Assembly (NCBI RefSeq): GCF_000282375.1
Contig: NZ_AKJK01000076.1
Span: forward strand, 1 to 64,000
DNA length: 64,000 bases
Source of the DNA: Pseudomonas sp. GM50
GTDB lineage: Bacteria; Pseudomonadota; Gammaproteobacteria; Pseudomonadales; Pseudomonadaceae
Direction: 5' to 3'
A program made the position numbers and the translations under genes. The notes beneath the pieces are model-generated. The model made no database searches and had not been told where the DNA came from. It saw only the letters and a list, made by a program, of their open reading frames with translations. Below, piece after piece: positions 23,599 to 32,750 of this stretch. Each line of letters begins with the position of its first letter. Position 1 is the stretch's first letter.

Positions 23599-25716
23599 TT
23601 AAAAGCTCATATCCACCTTGGTCCAGAGCGTGCGCCCCGGTTCGTTGATGGCTTGCGGATCATTGGCCGGGAAGCCGAAACCGGCGTTGCCGGCCAGGTT
23701 CAAGTGTTCGGCGTAAGCCTTGTTAAAGAGGTTGTCGACGCCACTGCTGACCTTCCAGTTCTTGTTGATCCGGTACGCACCGTTGAGCGAGAACACGCCG
23801 AATCCAGAGCTCGTGTCGAAGTCTTTGCCAACCACGTTGCCCTTGTTCTGGTCGATGCGGTTTTGCGCCGCAACCACCCGCCACAAGGCGCCAGCGCTCC
23901 AGTTGTCTTCGCTGTAGGTCAGGCCGAGACGGGCATCCAGCGGTGGCATCTGCGGCAGGGCGCTGCCGTCGCTGCTGTTCTTGCCCCAGGCGTAGGCCAG
24001 GGTCGCGTCGGCTTTCCAGTTGGCCGTCAGCTTGTAGGCCGCACCGAGTTCGCCGCCCATGATTCGCGCGTCGATGTTCTCGGCTTGCGAGGTCATGCCC
24101 ATCATTCCCGGCGTATAGTTGAACAGGATGTAGTCACGCACCTGCCCGACGTAACCCGAGGCCCAGGCTTCGAGGTCTTCGGTCTTGTATTGCAGGCCGA
24201 AGTCGAGCTGGGTGGTTTTCTCCGGTTTGATCGAGTCGAACGCATTCACCGAACCGGCGGGGCCGGACTTGGGCGAAAACAGCTCCCAGTAATCCGGGAA
24301 ACGCTGGGCGTGACCGAGGCCCGCATACAACGTGGTCGGGCTGTCGGCCAGGTCATGCTCGTAACGGACGAAACCGCTGGGCAAGGTGTCGGCGCGGGTG
24401 TCGTCGGCGGTCGGGTTCGGGCGGGCCATCATCCCGGAGCCAATGGTCTGCCGATAATCCTTGGCCGACGCGCGATCCAGGCGTGCACCGGTGATCAACC
24501 GATCACGGTCGGCGGCGTACCAGGTCAGTTCGCTGAACACGCCGTAGTTGTGGAAGTCGGCGTCCTTGTTGCGCGGCACATCCTTGTAGGCGTCGACGCC
24601 CATCGCGCTGCGTTGGCGGTGTTCGTTGGTCTGCGCATCCAGGCCACTGATCAGCTGCACATCGGCCCAACGCCAAGTGGCTTTGATCCGCGCGCCGAGG
24701 GTTCGACGGTCGACGTTGGAGGCCATGGGGCCGGCCATCATCCCGGTACCGGACGGCGTGCGCAGGGTGTAGTTGTCCATCACGTGGTCGGCGTAGTTGT
24801 AGTAGACCTGCGCCTCGACCTTATCCAATACCTCACCGATGTTTGACTGCTCGAAGCGCAGGCCCAGGCTTTCGCGCAAGAACTGCGAACCGTCCATGCC
24901 GCGCCCGGCGTAACGGGCTTCGCCATCGCCCTTGCCGGCGGTCAGTTCCAGCAGCGTGTCGGCGCTCGGGGTCCAGCCGACAGCGACGTCACCGTTCCAC
25001 TTGTCATAGCGCGAGGGCACGGTGTCGTTGTTGCCGTCCTTGTAATCGTCGGAATGCGCGGTGTTGCCGATCACGCGCACGTAACCCAGCGGCCCACCGG
25101 CAGCGGCGTCCACCACTTTGTCGAAGCGGCCGTTGGAACCGGCCAGAACGCTGGCGTTCACCCGGGTGCCGAGTTCGCCGAAGCTTTCCGGCTCACGGTC
25201 GAACAGGATGGTGCCGGCCGATGCGCCGGGGCCCCAGAGCACGGTTTGCGGGCCTTTGATGACGGTGAGTTTGTCGTAGGTTTCCGGTGAGATATACGAG
25301 GTCGGCGCGTCCATCCGACCGGGGCAGGCGCCGAGCATCATGCTGCCGTTGGTGAGAATATTCAGTCGCGAGCCGAACATGCCGCGCAGCACCGGATCGC
25401 CGTTGGTGCCACCGTTGCGCACCAGCGCGAAGCCGGGGATGGTTTTCAGATAGTCGCCACCGTCGCTGGCCGGCACCGGTTGGCGCGGGTCCTTGGGGTT
25501 GGTGACGATGGTCAGCGGCGAACTCGGCGCAATGGCGGTGATCACCGTCGGGCTCAGTTCTTCGGTGTGGTCGGCGTGTTCATCGGCCAGCACCATCGGT
25601 GCCAGCAACAAGCCGCAAAGAACGGCCGTGGCGTGCCTGAAACGAACGCGAGATTCGTTCAGGGCAAAAGAAGCCTGGGCAGCGCCCAAACGTGTGTCAG
25701 CAGAAAACCTGGACAT
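23599..25716 (-). CDS. oprC: TonB-dependent copper receptor (OprC/NosA family)
   Basis: A 705-residue receptor with a long N-terminal signal region (cleavage near PMVLADE), a His-containing segment EHADHTEEL, and the family-specific plug motif GMFGSRLNILTNGSMMLGACPGRMDAPTSYI, in which MLGACPGRMD carries the Cys and Met residues associated with copper binding in OprC. Further Met-rich loops (GTGMMAGPM, PGMMGMTS) face the outside. It ends in LWTKVDMSF, a proper barrel end. The ATG at 25716 has GGAAA seven bases upstream; the ATG four codons earlier has none. Confidence 0.92.
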   Translation of the reverse strand: MSRFSADTRLGAAQASFALNESRVRFRHATAVLCGLLLAPMVLADEHADHTEELSPTVITAIAPSSPLTIVTNPKDPRQPVPASDGGDYLKTIPGFALVRNGGTNGDPVLRGMFGSRLNILTNGSMMLGACPGRMDAPTSYISPETYDKLTVIKGPQTVLWGPGASAGTILFDREPESFGELGTRVNASVLAGSNGRFDKVVDAAAGGPLGYVRVIGNTAHSDDYKDGNNDTVPSRYDKWNGDVAVGWTPSADTLLELTAGKGDGEARYAGRGMDGSQFLRESLGLRFEQSNIGEVLDKVEAQVYYNYADHVMDNYTLRTPSGTGMMAGPMASNVDRRTLGARIKATWRWADVQLISGLDAQTNEHRQRSAMGVDAYKDVPRNKDADFHNYGVFSELTWYAADRDRLITGARLDRASAKDYRQTIGSGMMARPNPTADDTRADTLPSGFVRYEHDLADSPTTLYAGLGHAQRFPDYWELFSPKSGPAGSVNAFDSIKPEKTTQLDFGLQYKTEDLEAWASGYVGQVRDYILFNYTPGMMGMTSQAENIDARIMGGELGAAYKLTANWKADATLAYAWGKNSSDGSALPQMPPLDARLGLTYSEDNWSAGALWRVVAAQNRIDQNKGNVVGKDFDTSSGFGVFSLNGAYRINKNWKVSSGVDNLFNKAYAEHLNLAGNAGFGFPANDPQAINEPGRTLWTKVDMSF

Positions 25717-25786
25717 GACAATTTCCATCGAACAGTCGTAAACGACACGGCCGGCAGCCTGCGCAATCTCTGTGGGATCGAACCTC

Positions 25787-25919
25787 TGTGGTGAGGGGGC
25801 TCGCCCCCGTTGGGCCGCGAAGCGGCCCTAAAACCTGCGATCGCCGTGTATCAGGTACACGGCGTGCAACGTTTTACGACTGCTACGCAGCCGACCGGGG
25901 GCAAGCCCTCTCACCACAC
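25787..25919. repeat. REP-like pair, class C
   Basis: Inverted class-C element with ~70 bases of partly palindromic spacer, followed directly by half a class-A unit (GCTCGCTCCCACAGG, 25921-25935). It separates oprC from the DUF2946/PCu(A)C genes; the 264-base gap holds nothing else. Confidence 0.8.
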
Positions 25920-25980
25920 AGCTCGCTCCCACAGGTTGCTATGGCCATCTTGCGGACCGTGTGAGATCGGAGGTGGGTGT

Positions 25981-26418
25981 TTACGCGACGATGGGCGGTG
26001 CGCGGGTGCGGGCGCCGGGGAAGAAGGTTTGCCGGGCGTGGCCCAAGCGAGTGGCGAGAGTGGTGAAGGTGGTTGTCTGTGGACTGTCGAATGCAACGAA
26101 GGACTGGCCGCCGGTGAGCGCCGGGCAATTGAATAGCAAGCTGCAATAGCCGCATTTTTCCCAGAGTGCGTGATGGTCGGCTTTGGGTGGGCAGTGCTCG
26201 GCGGCGGCTTGCGCGCCATGCTCCATGGCCGACATGTCCATGGGCATGTCCATCGACATGCTCATGGACATTGAGGCGCGTTGATCCATCGGCATCGACT
26301 GAGAAATCAGCGGGCCGATAAAGATCATCAGCATGGCGAACAGGCTGATCCAGCTGCCACGCGTCAGGCTCATTGGCTGACGGCGGTGCACGGATGACCG
26401 GGTGCCAAGCGGGCGCAT
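25981..26418 (-). CDS. DUF2946 family protein, Met/His-rich
   Basis: A 145-residue secreted or membrane-anchored protein: one N-terminal hydrophobic segment (WISLFAMLMIFIGPLIS), then a Met-rich run (MSMSMSMDMPMDMSAMEHG), a HCPPKADHH segment and CGYC. Met, His and Cys motifs of this kind bind copper in the periplasm. DUF2946 has no assigned activity. The start is uncertain: I use the ATG at 26418; a TTG at 26430 and an ATG at 26373 are alternatives, none with a strong ribosome binding site. It follows the PCu(A)C gene by 21 bases. Confidence 0.78.
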   Translation of the reverse strand: MRPLGTRSSVHRRQPMSLTRGSWISLFAMLMIFIGPLISQSMPMDQRASMSMSMSMDMPMDMSAMEHGAQAAAEHCPPKADHHALWEKCGYCSLLFNCPALTGGQSFVAFDSPQTTTFTTLATRLGHARQTFFPGARTRAPPIVA

Positions 26419-26439
26419 GGGCGTTTTCAACGTCGGCGA

Positions 26440-26919
26440 TTACTGGGCGTGCATATGCTCATGCATGCCGTCCGGCGCCTTTTTCTGCACCGTGACATCG
26501 ACTGTCACATCACCGGAATTTTCGAAGTGCATCGTCAGCGGGAAGCGCTTGCCGTCGCTCAACAGGCTGCGGTCTTTCAGCTCCAGCAGCATCACGTGAT
26601 ACGCCATCGGGGCGAAAGTGGCTTCGCCGCCAGCCGGAATTTCGACGCTTGGCACTTGCTGCATTTTCATCAGATCGTTTTGCATCACGTGCTCGTGCAA
26701 CTCGGCAACGCCTGCGATCGGCGAGTCGACGCTCAACAGTCGGTCGGCGGTTTTGCCCTTGTTGTGAATCACGAAATACGCCGCGACGGTGGGCGCGTTG
26801 GGCGGCAACTCTTGCGACCATGGATGGGCGATCTCAAGCTCGTCAGCCTTGTATTCGTGAGCATTGGCAAAACAGGCAGGCAGCAGCAATACAGCCAGAA
26901 CGATGAGTTTGTTCAACAT
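26440..26919 (-). CDS. Periplasmic copper chaperone PCu(A)C
   Basis: A 159-residue protein with a signal peptide (cleavage after CFANA), and the PCu(A)C copper site: HEHVMQNDLMKMQQV followed about 25 residues later by MAYHVML, which gives the H(M)x10Mx21HxM pattern, plus a His/Met tail (DGMHEHMHAQ). These chaperones hand Cu(I) to cytochrome oxidase assembly or buffer periplasmic copper. A GAGAACT ribosome binding site precedes the start. It sits between the two DUF2946 genes. Confidence 0.92.
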   Translation of the reverse strand: MLNKLIVLAVLLLPACFANAHEYKADELEIAHPWSQELPPNAPTVAAYFVIHNKGKTADRLLSVDSPIAGVAELHEHVMQNDLMKMQQVPSVEIPAGGEATFAPMAYHVMLLELKDRSLLSDGKRFPLTMHFENSGDVTVDVTVQKKAPDGMHEHMHAQ

Positions 26920-26967
26920 GGCAGTTCTCCAGAACGATTCAAAACGCAGGTCAATTGCGAGAAGGAA

Positions 26968-27366
26968 TCACACCAGAGGGGACGCGCGGGGGTTGAGACT
27001 CGGCCATTGCTGGCGCGGTGTCGGAATGTCGAGCGTGGCAGGCGGCAGGCTTCGATTGGCGTCGAAACGCGCGAAATACAACTGCGGCACATGCCCCGGC
27101 AACGCCACCAATGGCGCAGAGCCCGAGCAGCACCAGCAATGCTGCATGTTGGAATGATCGTCGCTCTGCGGAGCTTTCTGCTCGATATCGCCCAGGGAAA
27201 TCGCCACCAGCCTGGTGCCGTTGGAAGAGCAGAAACTGCCCCACAACAATTGATCTACAGGCGATTTCGCCGTCTGCGCCATCGCTCCGGACATCGGCAT
27301 GGCGAGCATGTTGAACAGCACTGCAAAGCAGGCGATCCAGGCAAATGCGAGCCGTTGTCGGGACAT
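26968..27366 (-). CDS. DUF2946 family protein
   Basis: A 132-residue protein with an N-terminal signal/membrane segment (FAWIACFAVLFNMLAMPMSGAMAQ), NMQHCWCCSGSAPL as the conserved His/Cys core, and a C-terminal PPPA/RAS tail typical of DUF2946. Likely periplasmic with a role in copper handling, inferred from motif and neighbours. First gene of the copper block; an 8-base inverted repeat lies 25-51 bases upstream. Confidence 0.82.
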   Translation of the reverse strand: MSRQRLAFAWIACFAVLFNMLAMPMSGAMAQTAKSPVDQLLWGSFCSSNGTRLVAISLGDIEQKAPQSDDHSNMQHCWCCSGSAPLVALPGHVPQLYFARFDANRSLPPATLDIPTPRQQWPSLNPRASPLV

Positions 27367-27390
27367 GAGGACAGATCCGGTTGAGTGGGC

Positions 27391-27417
27391 GATCAGGCGC
27401 GGCTATTTAGCCTGATC
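27391..27417. promoter_or_regulatory. Inverted repeat upstream of the copper block
   Basis: GATCAGGC and GCCTGATC, a perfect 8-base inverted repeat with an 11-base spacer, lies between the antitoxin stop and the first DUF2946 gene. There is no T-run on either side, so an operator is as likely as a transcript end. Confidence 0.35.
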
Positions 27418-27465
27418 AGGGGCGATAAGTAAAAAGACCGCGTGCGGTGTGGTGTCGCAGTGCAA

Positions 27466-27756
27466 TCAGAGAGCGCTGGCATGCAACCGCAGGCCTAATG
27501 CTTTCATCACTTTCATGATAGTCGCGAATTCCGGGTTGCCAGTGCTGCCCAATGCTTTGTAGAGACTCTCACGACCTAGCCCGGCATCACGGGCAATCTG
27601 TGTCATGCCTTTTGCACGCGCTATGTCGTTGAGTGCGGCACGTATGAGAACTCCGTCACCTGTATCTTCTTCAAAGCAGGCGTCCAGGTAAGCGGCCATT
27701 TCTTCTGGTGTTTTGAGAAACTCGGCGGCGTCGAATCGGGTGAATTGTTCGGCCAT
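27466..27756 (-). CDS. Antitoxin, HigA-like addiction module protein
   Basis: A 96-residue helix-turn-helix protein of the addiction-module antidote family (TIGR02684-like): FLKTPEEMAAYLDACFEE, then AALNDIARAKGMTQIARDAGLGRESLYKALG and NPEFATIMKVMKALGLRLH. It should bind and neutralise the toxin encoded just upstream and repress the pair. Its start is 3 bases after the toxin stop; the toxin-first order is that of higBA-type modules. Confidence 0.9.
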   Translation of the reverse strand: MAEQFTRFDAAEFLKTPEEMAAYLDACFEEDTGDGVLIRAALNDIARAKGMTQIARDAGLGRESLYKALGSTGNPEFATIMKVMKALGLRLHASAL

Positions 27757-27759
27757 GAC

Positions 27760-28062
27760 TTACTCCTCATTACCGATGTTTTGCGCCATTTGAAGAGCGC
27801 GCTTGATATCTCGTTTTTGAGTCGACTTGTCACCGCCCACCAGCAGCAGATAGACCACTGCCCCTCGACGAGTGAAATACATCCTGTAGCCGGGGCCGTA
27901 ATGAACACGCATTTCATAAACAGCCTCGCCTATGGGTTCACAATCACCGAAATTACCGTGTTCGGCAGCTCGGAGCCTGGCGATAATGCGAGCTTTACCG
28001 ATGATGTCTCTCAGCGAGTCGAGCCAATCGGCAAACGCACGAGATCGTTCGAAGTCGATCAT
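27760..28062 (-). CDS. RelE/ParE (HigB-like) toxin
   Basis: A 100-residue toxin of the TIGR02683 addiction-module killer family: FADWLDSLRDIIGKARIIARLRAAEHGNFGD, then GEAVYEMRVHYGPGYRMYFTRRGAVVYLLLVGGDKSTQKRDIKRAL. RelE-fold toxins of this group cut mRNA on the ribosome. The ATG at 28062 (MIDFERSR) matches the family start; the frame remains open for 27 further codons without a better site. The module separates the copper block from the cobalamin genes. Confidence 0.9.
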   Translation of the reverse strand: MIDFERSRAFADWLDSLRDIIGKARIIARLRAAEHGNFGDCEPIGEAVYEMRVHYGPGYRMYFTRRGAVVYLLLVGGDKSTQKRDIKRALQMAQNIGNEE

Positions 28063-28256
28063 ATTGGATCGTATTCCTTGGGATACAAGTTGGCAAGCCA
28101 CACTTTTCTCGGCCCAATGGGAGGCCTTACCCATGAGTGGCATGGGTGGTGTTGCTAGCCAGGATCAGGGGAATCGAATATAGAGTTGAAGCGCTTGCCG
28201 GGAACAGTCGGTCCTCTCCTGGAAAGTTGTCGGCAAAGTCGCAAGCTCGTGCAGGC

Positions 28257-28985
28257 TCAGGAAATGTCTGACACTGACAAAGCCGCCAAGACGTCATCCA
28301 CCGCCCCAAACTCCCGCTCAACCCCCGGCAACACCGGCCGCTTCAACACCAGCACCGGTACTCCACGCTCCCGCGCCACTTCCAGTTTCGGCTCGGTGGC
28401 GGTGCTGCCGCTGTTCTTGCTGATCAGCACATCAATCTGCCGACGCTCGAACAGTTCGCGTTCATCCTCGATCAGAAACGGCCCACGCGCGCCGATCACT
28501 TCGCAGCGCTCATTCCCGGGATAAACATCCAACGCACGCAACGTCCAGAATTGCTCCGGCGGGATTTCGTGCAGGTGCTGCAATGGCTCGCGACCAAGGG
28601 TGAACAGCGGGCGGCGGAAGGGTTTCAGCGCTTCGATCAACTCGGCCCAGTCGCTGACTTCGCGCCAGTCATCCCCGGTTTGTGGTTGCCAGGCCGGGCG
28701 TCGCAAAGCCCAGCACGCAATGCCGCTCAACTTCGCAGCGGTGGCGGCGTTCTGGCTGATTTGCGCTGCGTAGGGATGGGTCGCATCCAGCAGCAGGTCG
28801 ATGCCTTCATCGCGAATGAATTGCGCCAGACCTTCAGCGCCGCCATAGCCGCCAACCCGAACCTGGCAGTTCAGGTCCGTCGGCACGCGACCGACACCGG
28901 CCAGGCTATAGATGTGTTCCGGCCCCAGGGTTCGGGCGATGGCCAGGGCCTCCGTGACGCCGCCGAGTAACAACACGCGCTTCAT
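28257..28985 (-). CDS. cobK: Precorrin-6A reductase
   Basis: A 242-residue CobK/CbiJ enzyme (MKRVLLLGGVTEALAIA; LLLDATHPYAAQISQNA; DVLISKNSGSTATEPKLEVARERGVPVLVLKRP). It uses NADPH to reduce precorrin-6A to dihydroprecorrin-6 in corrin ring synthesis. The ATG at 28985 overlaps the cbiD stop (ATGA) and follows AGGAG by six bases. Last gene of the leftward cobL-cbiD-cobK operon. Confidence 0.95.
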   Translation of the reverse strand: MKRVLLLGGVTEALAIARTLGPEHIYSLAGVGRVPTDLNCQVRVGGYGGAEGLAQFIRDEGIDLLLDATHPYAAQISQNAATAAKLSGIACWALRRPAWQPQTGDDWREVSDWAELIEALKPFRRPLFTLGREPLQHLHEIPPEQFWTLRALDVYPGNERCEVIGARGPFLIEDERELFERRQIDVLISKNSGSTATEPKLEVARERGVPVLVLKRPVLPGVEREFGAVDDVLAALSVSDIS

Positions 28986-30079
28986 GGAAAAACTCCTGCA
29001 TGGCCGACAATCCCGCCCTGGCGATCGATGGCGAATACTTCGACCTGAACCTGCGCCGGTACCACGCTGCGGGCAAAGTCCAGGGCGTGCTGGCACACCG
29101 CGTCGCCGAGGGCGATCCCGGCAGCGCTGGCCATGGCCAACGCCTGCTGACTGGTATTGGCTTGGCGGATCGCCTGTTGCAACGTCTCATCGGCGCCAAC
29201 CGCAGCCGCCCATTCGGCCAGTTGCGGCAGGTCGATGCTGGAATGCCGACTGTGCAGATCCATGTGCCCGGCCGCCAGTTTGCTGATTTTGCCGAAGCCG
29301 CCGCACAGGCTGAGTTTATCCACAGGCACTTTGCGCAAGTGCTTGAGCACCGCGCCGACGAAGTCGCCCATTTCGATCAGGGCGATTTCCGGCAAGTCGT
29401 AGACCCGGCGCATGGTGTCTTCGCTGGCGTTGCCGGTGCACGCGGCGATATGCAGGTAGCCATTGGTTTTGGCGACGTCGATGCCTTGGTGGATCGAGGC
29501 GATGTAGGCCGCGCAGGAGAAGGGGCGGACGATGCCGCTGGTGCCGAGAATCGACAAGCCGCCGAGAATCCCCAGTCGCGGGTTCATGGTTTTCAGCGCC
29601 AGCGCTTCACCGTCCTCGACGTTCACCGTGACCTCGAAGCCGCCCGTGTAATCAAGCTCCTCGGCCAGCAGCGTCAGGTGGTCGGTGATCATCTTGCGCG
29701 GCACCGGGTTGATCGCCGGTTCGCCGACGTTCAGCACCAGCCCGGGCCGGGTGACGGTGCCAACGCCACGGCCGGCGTTGAAGCGAATGCCCGGCTCACT
29801 GTGCAAGCGCACCTGGGAAAAGAGCAGGGCGCCGTGGGTCACGTCCGGGTCGTCGCCGGCGTCTTTGATCGTTCCGGCTTCGGCGCCGTCGTTCATCAAC
29901 CGACAGAATTCCAGGCGCATCTGCACCCGTTTGCCTTTGGGCAGAATGATCTCGACGGCGTCCGCTTCGACACCACTGAGCAGCAGGCGTGCCGCGGCGA
30001 GGCTGGTGGCGGTGGCGCAGCTGCCAGTGGTCAGGCCGCTGCGCAGTGGTGCGGGTTGTTCGGCGGTTTCGTCACGCAT
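28982..30079 (-). CDS. cbiD: Cobalt-precorrin-5B C1-methyltransferase CbiD
   Basis: A 365-residue CbiD with the N-terminal LRSGLTTGSCATATSLAA signature and GGFGKISKLAAGHMDLHSRHSSIDL near residue 260. In the anaerobic pathway CbiD methylates C1; in many pseudomonads it is found alongside otherwise aerobic-type enzymes, apparently in place of CobF. Overlaps cobL by 8 bases upstream and cobK by 4 downstream. Confidence 0.95.
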   Translation of the reverse strand: MRDETAEQPAPLRSGLTTGSCATATSLAAARLLLSGVEADAVEIILPKGKRVQMRLEFCRLMNDGAEAGTIKDAGDDPDVTHGALLFSQVRLHSEPGIRFNAGRGVGTVTRPGLVLNVGEPAINPVPRKMITDHLTLLAEELDYTGGFEVTVNVEDGEALALKTMNPRLGILGGLSILGTSGIVRPFSCAAYIASIHQGIDVAKTNGYLHIAACTGNASEDTMRRVYDLPEIALIEMGDFVGAVLKHLRKVPVDKLSLCGGFGKISKLAAGHMDLHSRHSSIDLPQLAEWAAAVGADETLQQAIRQANTSQQALAMASAAGIALGDAVCQHALDFARSVVPAQVQVEVFAIDRQGGIVGHAGVFP

Positions 30080-31283
30080 CGAGGGGCTTCGTCACGTCCA
30101 GCAAAGTAATCGGCAGCGCCTGACGCCAGGTGTCGAACTCGCCCAGCGGTTGCGCCTGAGCGACGTGGATGCGGGTCAGTTCACCGCCATGCTGTTCGCG
30201 CCAGGCCATCAGGGTCACTTCGCTTTGCAGGGTGACGGCGTTGGCCACCAGTCGACCGCCGGGTTTGAGTTGCGCCCAACAAGTATCGAGTACGCCGTCG
30301 CGGGTGACGCCGCCACCGATGAAAATGGCGTCCGGGCGTTCGAGTCCGGTCAGGGCTTGGGGCGCGCTGCCGCGAATCAATTGCAGACCGGGTACGCCCA
30401 AGGCATCGCGGTTGTGTTCGATCAACAACTGCCGCCCTTCATCTGCTTCAATGGCCAGCGCCCGGCAACTCGGATGAGCGCGCATCCACTCGATGCCGAT
30501 CGAACCGCTGCCAGCGCCGACGTCCCACAGCAGTTCCCCGGGGACCGGGGCGAGGCGCGCAAGGGTGATGGCGCGCACATCGCGCTTGGTCAGTTGGCCG
30601 TCATGCTGGAAGGCTGAGTCTGGCAGGCCCGCCAATCGGGACAGGCGCGGCGTGTTTGGTTCGGCGATGCATTCGATGGCGATCAGGTTCAGATCGGCAA
30701 TCAGCGGGTCGTTCCAGTCGTTGGCGACGCCCTCGATGCGTCGTTCGGCTTCGCCGCCCAGATGTCCCAGCACGGTGAGGCGACTCGGCCCGAAACCACG
30801 TTCACGCAGCAGCGCCGCGATGGCCGCCGGACTCTGGCCGTCGTTGCTCAATACCAGCAAGCGCACTCCACTGAACAGATGGGCGTTGAGCGCGGCGACG
30901 GGGCGGGCGACCACCGACAGAGTCACCACATCCTGCAGCGGCCAACCCAGGCGAGCGGCCGCCAGCGACACGGAAGAGGGGGCGGGCAGGATCAGCATTT
31001 CCGCGCCGGGCAGTTGCCGCGCCAGGCTGGCGCCGACGCCAAAGAACATCGGGTCGCCGCTGGCCAGCACACAGATCGGCTCGCCACGCAGTGCCAGCAA
31101 TGGTTCAAGGGAAAACGGACTAGGCCAGAGCTGGCGTTCGCCGCGAATGCACACGGGCAACAAATCCAGTTGCCGCTGGCCGCCGAAGATCCGCGAGGCG
31201 CCCAGCAGGGCGCGCCGGGCGTTTTTGCCCAGGCCCTTGAAGCCGTCTTCACCGATACCTACTACTGTCAGCCAGGGTGACAT
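30072..31283 (-). CDS. cobL: Precorrin-6Y C5,15-methyltransferase (decarboxylating), CbiE-CbiT fusion
   Basis: A 403-residue bifunctional enzyme. Residues 1 to about 200 are the CbiE-type tetrapyrrole methyltransferase (LTVVGIGEDGFKGLGKNAR; VLASGDPMFFGVGASL); residues about 230-403 are the CbiT-type class I methyltransferase and decarboxylase (LLWDVGAGSGSIGIEWMR; DAIFIGGGVTRDGVLD). It adds methyls at C5 and C15 and removes the C12 acetate carboxyl. First gene of the leftward operon, divergent from cobG across 144 bases that show no cobalamin riboswitch. Confidence 0.95.
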   Translation of the reverse strand: MSPWLTVVGIGEDGFKGLGKNARRALLGASRIFGGQRQLDLLPVCIRGERQLWPSPFSLEPLLALRGEPICVLASGDPMFFGVGASLARQLPGAEMLILPAPSSVSLAAARLGWPLQDVVTLSVVARPVAALNAHLFSGVRLLVLSNDGQSPAAIAALLRERGFGPSRLTVLGHLGGEAERRIEGVANDWNDPLIADLNLIAIECIAEPNTPRLSRLAGLPDSAFQHDGQLTKRDVRAITLARLAPVPGELLWDVGAGSGSIGIEWMRAHPSCRALAIEADEGRQLLIEHNRDALGVPGLQLIRGSAPQALTGLERPDAIFIGGGVTRDGVLDTCWAQLKPGGRLVANAVTLQSEVTLMAWREQHGGELTRIHVAQAQPLGEFDTWRQALPITLLDVTKPLDA

Positions 31284-31427
31284 CTGCCGTCCTCAAAAAA
31301 AGTCCACAAACGGACTGTTCCGACGGGCAGGCTTTTCATGCCGTCGGACAAAGCAGGCATAATACCGCGCCTTCGCCCGCGAAGCGCCTTTCCCACACAG
31401 CCGGTCGCCCCTTTGAACGAACGCCCG

Positions 31428-32750
31428 ATGTCTACCGCCTTACGCCCCTCGGCCTGCCCGGGGTTGCTGCGTATCGTCCCGGCGCTGGATGGCGGCATCT
31501 GTCGGATCAAATTGAACGGCGGCTCGATCAGCGCTGCCCAAGCTGAAGCGGTGGCCAGCGCGGCCGAACGGTTTGCCGGGGGCGTGATCGAGGCGACCAA
31601 TCGGGCCAACCTGCAGATTCGCGGGATCGGCAGCGAACAGACGGCACTGATCGACAGCCTGCTCGCAGCAGGATTGGGCCCGCGTACCATGGCGGGCGAC
31701 GATGTACGCAACCTGATGCTCAGCCCAAGCGCCGGGATTGATCGGCACATGCTCTTTGACACGCGTGCGCTGGCGGAACAGATCCTCACCAGCCTGCAAA
31801 GCCACGAACGTTTTCACCAGTTGAGCGCCAAGTTTGCCGTGCAACTCGACGGCGGCGAAGGCTTGGCAATGCTCGAGCATCCTCACGACCTTTGGTTGAG
31901 CGCCGTTGAGCAAGAGGGCGAGTGTGTGCTGGCCTTCGGTCTGGCGGGTTGCCCGACCCAGACTCCGTCGGGCGCGGTGCGACTGGAGGACGGCCATGCG
32001 CTGGTGATCGCGGTGCTGGAGCTATTCCTCGACCTGGCGCGTCCGGACCATACGCGCATGCGTCACCTGCTGACCGAATACCCGGTTGTGGGGTTTGTCG
32101 CTCAAGTGGCCGAACGTGTGCCGCTACTGTCCATCGTGAGCGGGTTGCGCGTTACGAACTCGAGCGTTCTGCACTCGAGCGTTCTACACATTGGCGCTCA
32201 TCCTCAGCGTGAAACCGGCCGTGTCTATGTCGGCGCGACACCGCCTCTGGGCCGACTCGATTGCGCCATGCTCCGGGGTGCCGCACAACTGGCTCGCGAA
32301 CGAGGTGACGGCAGCCTGCGTTTCACACCTTGGCAAAGCCTGTTGCTGCCAGATATCCACGAAGACGACGCCGCTCAAGTTATCCACAGCCTGGAAAATT
32401 TGGGCCTGCGCTGTTCAGCAGACGATGCCTTGGCGCATCTGATTGCCTGCACCGGTTCGGCGGGTTGCGGCAAAGGCCTGTCCGACACCAAAGGCGATGC
32501 GCTGCAACTGGCGACGTTGTTGCAACGTCACGGCCAAGTCTTAGATGTGCATTTGTCTGGCTGCGCGCGTTCCTGCGCGGCGGCACACATCACGCCAGCG
32601 ACTTTGCTGGCAGTCTCACCTGGTCACTACGACCTCTATTTTCGCGATGCGGCGCAGCCGGGCTTCGGCGCGCTGCACGCACGCAATCTTACTATTGAAG
32701 CGGTCGCAGCCTTGCTCGACGCCCGCTCACGGAGCCCCCTTGATGCTTGA
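31428..32750 (+). CDS. cobG: Precorrin-3B synthase
   Basis: A 440-residue enzyme of the sulfite/nitrite reductase fold. The four cysteines of the [4Fe-4S] site are in place: C341 and C347 in CTGSAGCGKG, C379 and C383 in LSGCARSC. CobG uses molecular oxygen to make precorrin-3B, so its presence marks the aerobic route. I use the ATG at 31428 (MSTALRPS); the frame is open for 30 codons upstream and the ribosome binding site is weak, so a TTG at 31413 is possible. Overlaps cobH by 8 bases. Confidence 0.92.
   Translation: MSTALRPSACPGLLRIVPALDGGICRIKLNGGSISAAQAEAVASAAERFAGGVIEATNRANLQIRGIGSEQTALIDSLLAAGLGPRTMAGDDVRNLMLSPSAGIDRHMLFDTRALAEQILTSLQSHERFHQLSAKFAVQLDGGEGLAMLEHPHDLWLSAVEQEGECVLAFGLAGCPTQTPSGAVRLEDGHALVIAVLELFLDLARPDHTRMRHLLTEYPVVGFVAQVAERVPLLSIVSGLRVTNSSVLHSSVLHIGAHPQRETGRVYVGATPPLGRLDCAMLRGAAQLARERGDGSLRFTPWQSLLLPDIHEDDAAQVIHSLENLGLRCSADDALAHLIACTGSAGCGKGLSDTKGDALQLATLLQRHGQVLDVHLSGCARSCAAAHITPATLLAVSPGHYDLYFRDAAQPGFGALHARNLTIEAVAALLDARSRSPLDA

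Noticed and set aside
31284..31427. Cobalamin riboswitch between cobL and cobG, or upstream of the TonB receptor
   Set aside because: The gaps are too short for the full element (144 bases shared by two promoters, and about 150 bases) and I see no B12-box sequence.
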